The notes beneath the pieces are model-generated. The model made no database searches. It was not told the origin of the DNA and saw only the letters and a program-made list of their open reading frames with translations. Positions 7,700 through 10,457 of a stretch of 10,457 bases of DNA are shown one piece after another. Both the position numbers and the translations under genes were made by a program. How positions within the stretch are numbered: the stretch's first letter is position 1; each line of letters begins with the position of its first letter. Origin of the DNA: Euperipatoides rowelli. Lineage: Eukaryota > Onychophora > Udeonychophora > Euonychophora > Peripatopsidae. The stretch lies in NCBI GenBank assembly GCA_003024985.2, contig PXIH01S0049479.1; one strand, given 5' to 3'.

Positions 7700-8678
7700 T
7701 TGTCTATGTATATACAGTTTATTCGGTAGACTTAAAAGGGTTTTGAAAATCTAACACAGCTTTATACATAAAATGCAACCTTATGAATTAAAAATTAAAA
7801 TGAAATTCCGTTACAAATTATATGGGGATTAGATTTAAAATTTTAAAATAAAACAATACTTAATTAACTTCATTATCTCCACCTGCTCAGTTTTCCGAGA
7901 AATACATGAATGAATTCTTTAAAAATTTTGCACTAATTCTTATGAGTTTAAAAACTGTCAGCCAATGATAGATGACTATGTGACAAGTAATCCTCCAATG
8001 TACCTTTCACTCAGTTAATGAAAGCAATAACTTTCAATCTCAGTTTTATAAAAGTCATCAATAAACACACTAGAGTTACCTTACTGCCTCTATCTATTTC
8101 ATTTCATTATGTGAAATGATTAACACTGTGTTGTACATCTTTAAAGATTCTCTGTTTTTTGTTTTAGCAATTCAATTTGCATCACTAATACACAACAATG
8201 GAAATGTTTACACTTAATGATAATAAACCATAAAATATTTATATGATACAATTATTCATTCAAGTTTTGCATAAATAAGAATTTTAGTTGAGGAAAGAAT
8301 GAAATATCAACAGGAACAAATGAAAAATTGTCTCAACTTAAAATGCAAATATTTGGATTTGATGCTATATTCTAACATTGACAAAAAAATGATCACATTA
8401 TTTGTTTCATATATGTTCAATAATTAAAGTTTCAAGTGAGCTGTGTGCACATTTATTTAAAATTTATTGCAAATAAGATGATTTATTTGAACAAATTCAC
8501 CATTGAAAAGCTATTCACCAGACCATATAAGCAATGATTTTCTTTTCAAGCTTCCATAAGTAAATGTTTGAGTAAGATAATAAAAAGAAAGAAAAATGTG
8601 CTAGTTGATAAATAAAAGGAAATGGGGTATTTTAGTTATTGATTTGAGATAATAATTCATTATTGACCAGTACAGTAA
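7700..8678. other. Non-coding stretch without recognised element
   Basis: No gene was seen. The only precise structure is a short stem with arms tcatttca (8099-8106) and tgaaatga (8112-8119) around a 5-base loop. Stop codons are dense in all frames. Confidence 0.55.
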
Positions 8679-8755
8679 TAAGGCATAGGCAGAACTGTTA
8701 TTTCTTAAAGTAAAACATAGATTACTAGACCCAGGTTCAATCCTGTGTAAGCTAT
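8679..8755 (+). mobile_element. Degraded tRNA-derived SINE head
   Basis: A B-box ggttcaatcc lies at 8734-8743 with four of five T-stem pairs (ccagg against cctgt). An A-box-like taggcagaactgtt lies at 8686-8699, giving a start-to-start spacing of 48, near tRNA spacing. A short TA repeat (tatatatata) and T-run follow at about 8753-8767, resembling a simple-repeat SINE tail. The middle of the tRNA-like part has become A/T-rich, so the copy is old. A chance B-box is a fair alternative. Confidence 0.4.
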
Positions 8756-8769
8756 ATATATATTTTTCA

Positions 8770-9010
8770 TAATATGTAAGCTTGAGTTGCTAATTTTACT
8801 CTACAGAGGCACTGTTCACAAAGCTTAATAAATCATAATAGAAATATTATATGAGTTTTCTTATTCAACAATATAGAGGGTCTAAATACTGACCATGGCT
8901 TTAACAAATGCTAAACTTAATCTAAATAATACTCCAAATAAGATTATAATAAACTAAATAAATAATGTTCAAATTATTTAATTCATGCACTCTAAGACTA
9001 TTATAATCAT
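8770..9010. other. Non-coding stretch
   Basis: Nothing recognisable was found between the degraded SINE head and the target duplication of the minus-strand SINE. Confidence 0.6.
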
Positions 9011-9325
9011 ATCATTACTCTTTTTTTTTTTTAAAAAAAAAAAAAATTTCCTCTCCAAGAGAAGAAGAAATGTATTTTTTTGGTTAATTAAATTGAACTT
9101 AAAATTGAATATTTAATTGATTGAAACATGGACTTCACAGGTTCCTTGATGTTACAAGGGCAGCATACTTGGAAAAACCTGAGGCGAGCTGTTAAAGCTA
9201 GGGAAAAAAACGTTCCTTAACTGCCCAAGCCGAGGCGCGAACCTGTACACCTCGGCATATGCTTTCGGTTCATCAAGCAGAAGTGAATCCGCTCGACCAC
9301 GGAACCGAGACATTATTACTCTTTT
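9011..9325 (-). mobile_element. tRNA-derived SINE with target-site duplication
   Basis: Read on the minus strand, the element starts near 9311 with gtctcggttccg. It has an excellent A-box, tggtcgagcgg (9299-9289), and a B-box, ggttcgcgcct (9243-9233). The 56-base start-to-start spacing suits a class II tRNA ancestor with a long variable arm (Ser or Leu type), although no cloverleaf is intact. A body of about 170 bases follows, ending in a T14-A12 run (9046-9021). The element is bracketed by atcattactctttt (9011-9024) and attattactctttt (9312-9325), a 13/14 target duplication typical of LINE-driven insertion. The head is much richer in G/C and CpG (11 CpGs in 9185-9307) than the surroundings, suggesting a fairly recent insertion. 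A minus-strand open frame at 9152-9352 merely crosses it and is not a gene. Confidence 0.8.
9229..9256. repeat. 7-bp G/C-rich stem spanning the SINE B-box
   Basis: The arms gccgagg (9229-9235) and cctcggc (9250-9256) are perfect reverse complements around 14 bases that hold most of the B-box. In the SINE RNA this could form a stable stem in place of the normal T-arm. Confidence 0.6.
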
Positions 9326-10017
9326 AAAAAATAAAACAAACATTAAAGTCAAGGCTTAAAAAAAAAGTTTATCCTAATCAAAAGGTTAGGGAGGGAAGAG
9401 ATTAGTGATTTTAAATCAATTAAAAAATGATAATTTTACATACACATTTAATATGAATGTAAAATTCTATTAACATTTAAAAAAAAAAAGAAAAAGATAT
9501 TTTTCCTAATTTAAGTAGATTTCTAGTNATATTGCTTGCATTTTAAAATGGGATATTTCTTTTTTTAATGTGATCTATTTGCAATTTAATTAATAGAAAC
9601 AATTACATTTAACTTTAGTTTTAGGATAGGTTTGTTTCTTGGAAATTGACTGGGTAAATCCAAGATTTAAAATGTTTTCAATCAAACATTAAATGCAAAT
9701 TCTAAAAGTTAGGGGATGTAAAGAAGAAAAAAATTCTACATGGATATTTTGTTAGGCTAATTTGCTAAAAATTTGTACCAATAATGTGCTTTGAATCTAC
9801 TATTCACAAGATTTATTCATACAAAACCTTGTAAATATTTTGTTGCACTGTTAAATAAGAATTCATCTCTCTCAGATTATTACATCATTAACAAAGCACA
9901 AAAGATTGACTTTATCTTTTTTTTTTTGTTCAAACTAAAATAAATACGAGTAATTAATTAATACATCTTATACTATGACAATATTTGTGCAAGAACAGAG
10001 GTGAGAGATACTTTTGG
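9326..10017. other. Non-coding stretch, one ambiguous base
   Basis: No gene or element was recognised. It contains A- and T-runs (about 9479-9489, 9920-9928) and an N at 9528. Confidence 0.6.
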
Positions 10018-10241
10018 TATATGTACCACAGGTACACAGTTCCCTATAAAATGTGTAACTAAGACCCATTCTTACGATGATTAAAAAGTACAAAATATTT
10101 CTTGATCATTATTTTATTTACATTCCTAATGATCATCCCAACCTGAACCCTAACTGCTATACGTATTAAACAAATCCATATTGCGGACTTTCACTTAAGT
10201 ATATATACACATTATAGGGAACAGTATGTGTATGGTACCAT
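10018..10241. repeat. Inverted-repeat structure (possible foldback element)
   Basis: Read on the minus strand, 10056-10018 gives acacattttatagggaactg and continues to a tggtac. On the plus strand 10207-10241 gives acacattatagggaacagta and also continues to tggtac. The cores agree except for a 2-base gap and a few substitutions; the outer part agrees at about 11 of 17 positions. The arms enclose about 150 bases that contain copy 2 of the dispersed repeat. This arrangement resembles a small inverted-repeat transposon, but no superfamily terminus or target duplication was recognised. Confidence 0.5.
10100..10175 (-). repeat. Dispersed repeat, copy 2 (inverted relative to copy 1)
   Basis: On the minus strand this reads gtatagcagttagggttcag followed by gttgggatgatcattagg. 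It shares an exact 20-plus-base core with the plus-strand copy near 1917-1940 and weaker similarity on both sides (tttgtttaatacgtatag; gtaaataaaataa). It lies between the arms of the 10018-10241 inverted repeat, whereas matching arms were not seen around copy 1. Confidence 0.75.
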
Positions 10242-10259
10242 TATTAATATTCTCAAACA

Positions 10260-10331
10260 ACATTTGTGAAGTGCGTTACTTCAAACAAATGACCATGTAA
10301 TTTGAAGAGTGTAGTAACACTTCATTCATGT
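10260..10331. repeat. Imperfect hairpin of about 72 bp
   Basis: The outer arms acatttgtgaagtgcgttac (10260-10279) and gtaacacttcattcatgt (10314-10331) pair with a 2-base bulge and a few mismatches. An inner pair, ttcaaa (10280-10285) and tttgaa (10301-10306), extends the stem. The size would suit a foldback element or a small structured RNA, but nothing shows transcription. Confidence 0.6.
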
Positions 10332-10430
10332 TATTCTAAAACATGTAAATCAAACATTACCTGTATACAATTTCATTGTCATCATAAAAAAATACCACTT
10401 TCACTCAGTACCAAATATCAAGGACTTACC

Positions 10431-10457
10431 TAAAAAAGAAAAGAAAAAAAAAAAAAA
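10431..10457. repeat. A-rich run at the window end
   Basis: The sequence ends in taaaaaagaaaag followed by 14 A. It may be a retroelement tail continuing beyond the window or simply a low-complexity point where assembly stopped. Confidence 0.6.

Noticed and set aside
9152-9352. 66-codon minus-strand open frame
   Set aside because: It crosses the boundary of the tRNA-derived SINE and its target duplication, so it is incidental.

Overview
The window looks like non-coding nuclear DNA from an invertebrate animal, possibly an arthropod or mollusc; the species cannot be fixed from the sequence. It is very A/T-rich (about three quarters by eye), poor in CpG, and has no operon-like or bacterial gene structure. 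No intact protein-coding gene, spliced exon set, functional tRNA or rRNA could be supported. Two N bases (4966 and 9528) and a closing A-rich run suggest a draft contig or an intron/intergenic piece.

What can be recognised is a graveyard of transposable elements of at least five kinds. In order: a remnant of a Penelope-like element's GIY-YIG endonuclease end (about 764-1000, +); a 30-bp perfect palindrome (1522-1551); one arm of a dispersed repeat (about 1890-1965) whose inverted partner lies 8.2 kb away (about 10100-10175); the C-terminal third of a decayed mariner/IS630-type DDE transposase (about 2779-3025, +); a degenerate tandem repeat (3186-3280); the C-terminal end of a LINE polyprotein with frameshifts and stops (about 3606-4115, +); a decayed 69-bp tandem duplication (4471-4590); two tRNA-derived SINE heads (6841-6990 and 8679-8755, +); a piggyBac-type non-autonomous element bounded by TTAA (7320-7612), with a second related terminus just downstream (7661-7690); and a CpG-rich tRNA-derived SINE on the minus strand with a 14-bp near-perfect target duplication (9011-9325).

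The last few hundred bases contain two inverted-repeat structures (10018-10241 and 10260-10331), which may be foldback elements. The elements differ clearly in age. The minus-strand SINE keeps 11 CpGs and a 13/14 target duplication, so it is relatively young. The Penelope, mariner and LINE pieces carry several stops and frame changes and are old. Nothing indicates that these pieces act together; the region records serial insertion and neutral decay. I found no convincing new biological system. The best leads are the unnamed inverted and dispersed repeats at the two ends of the window.
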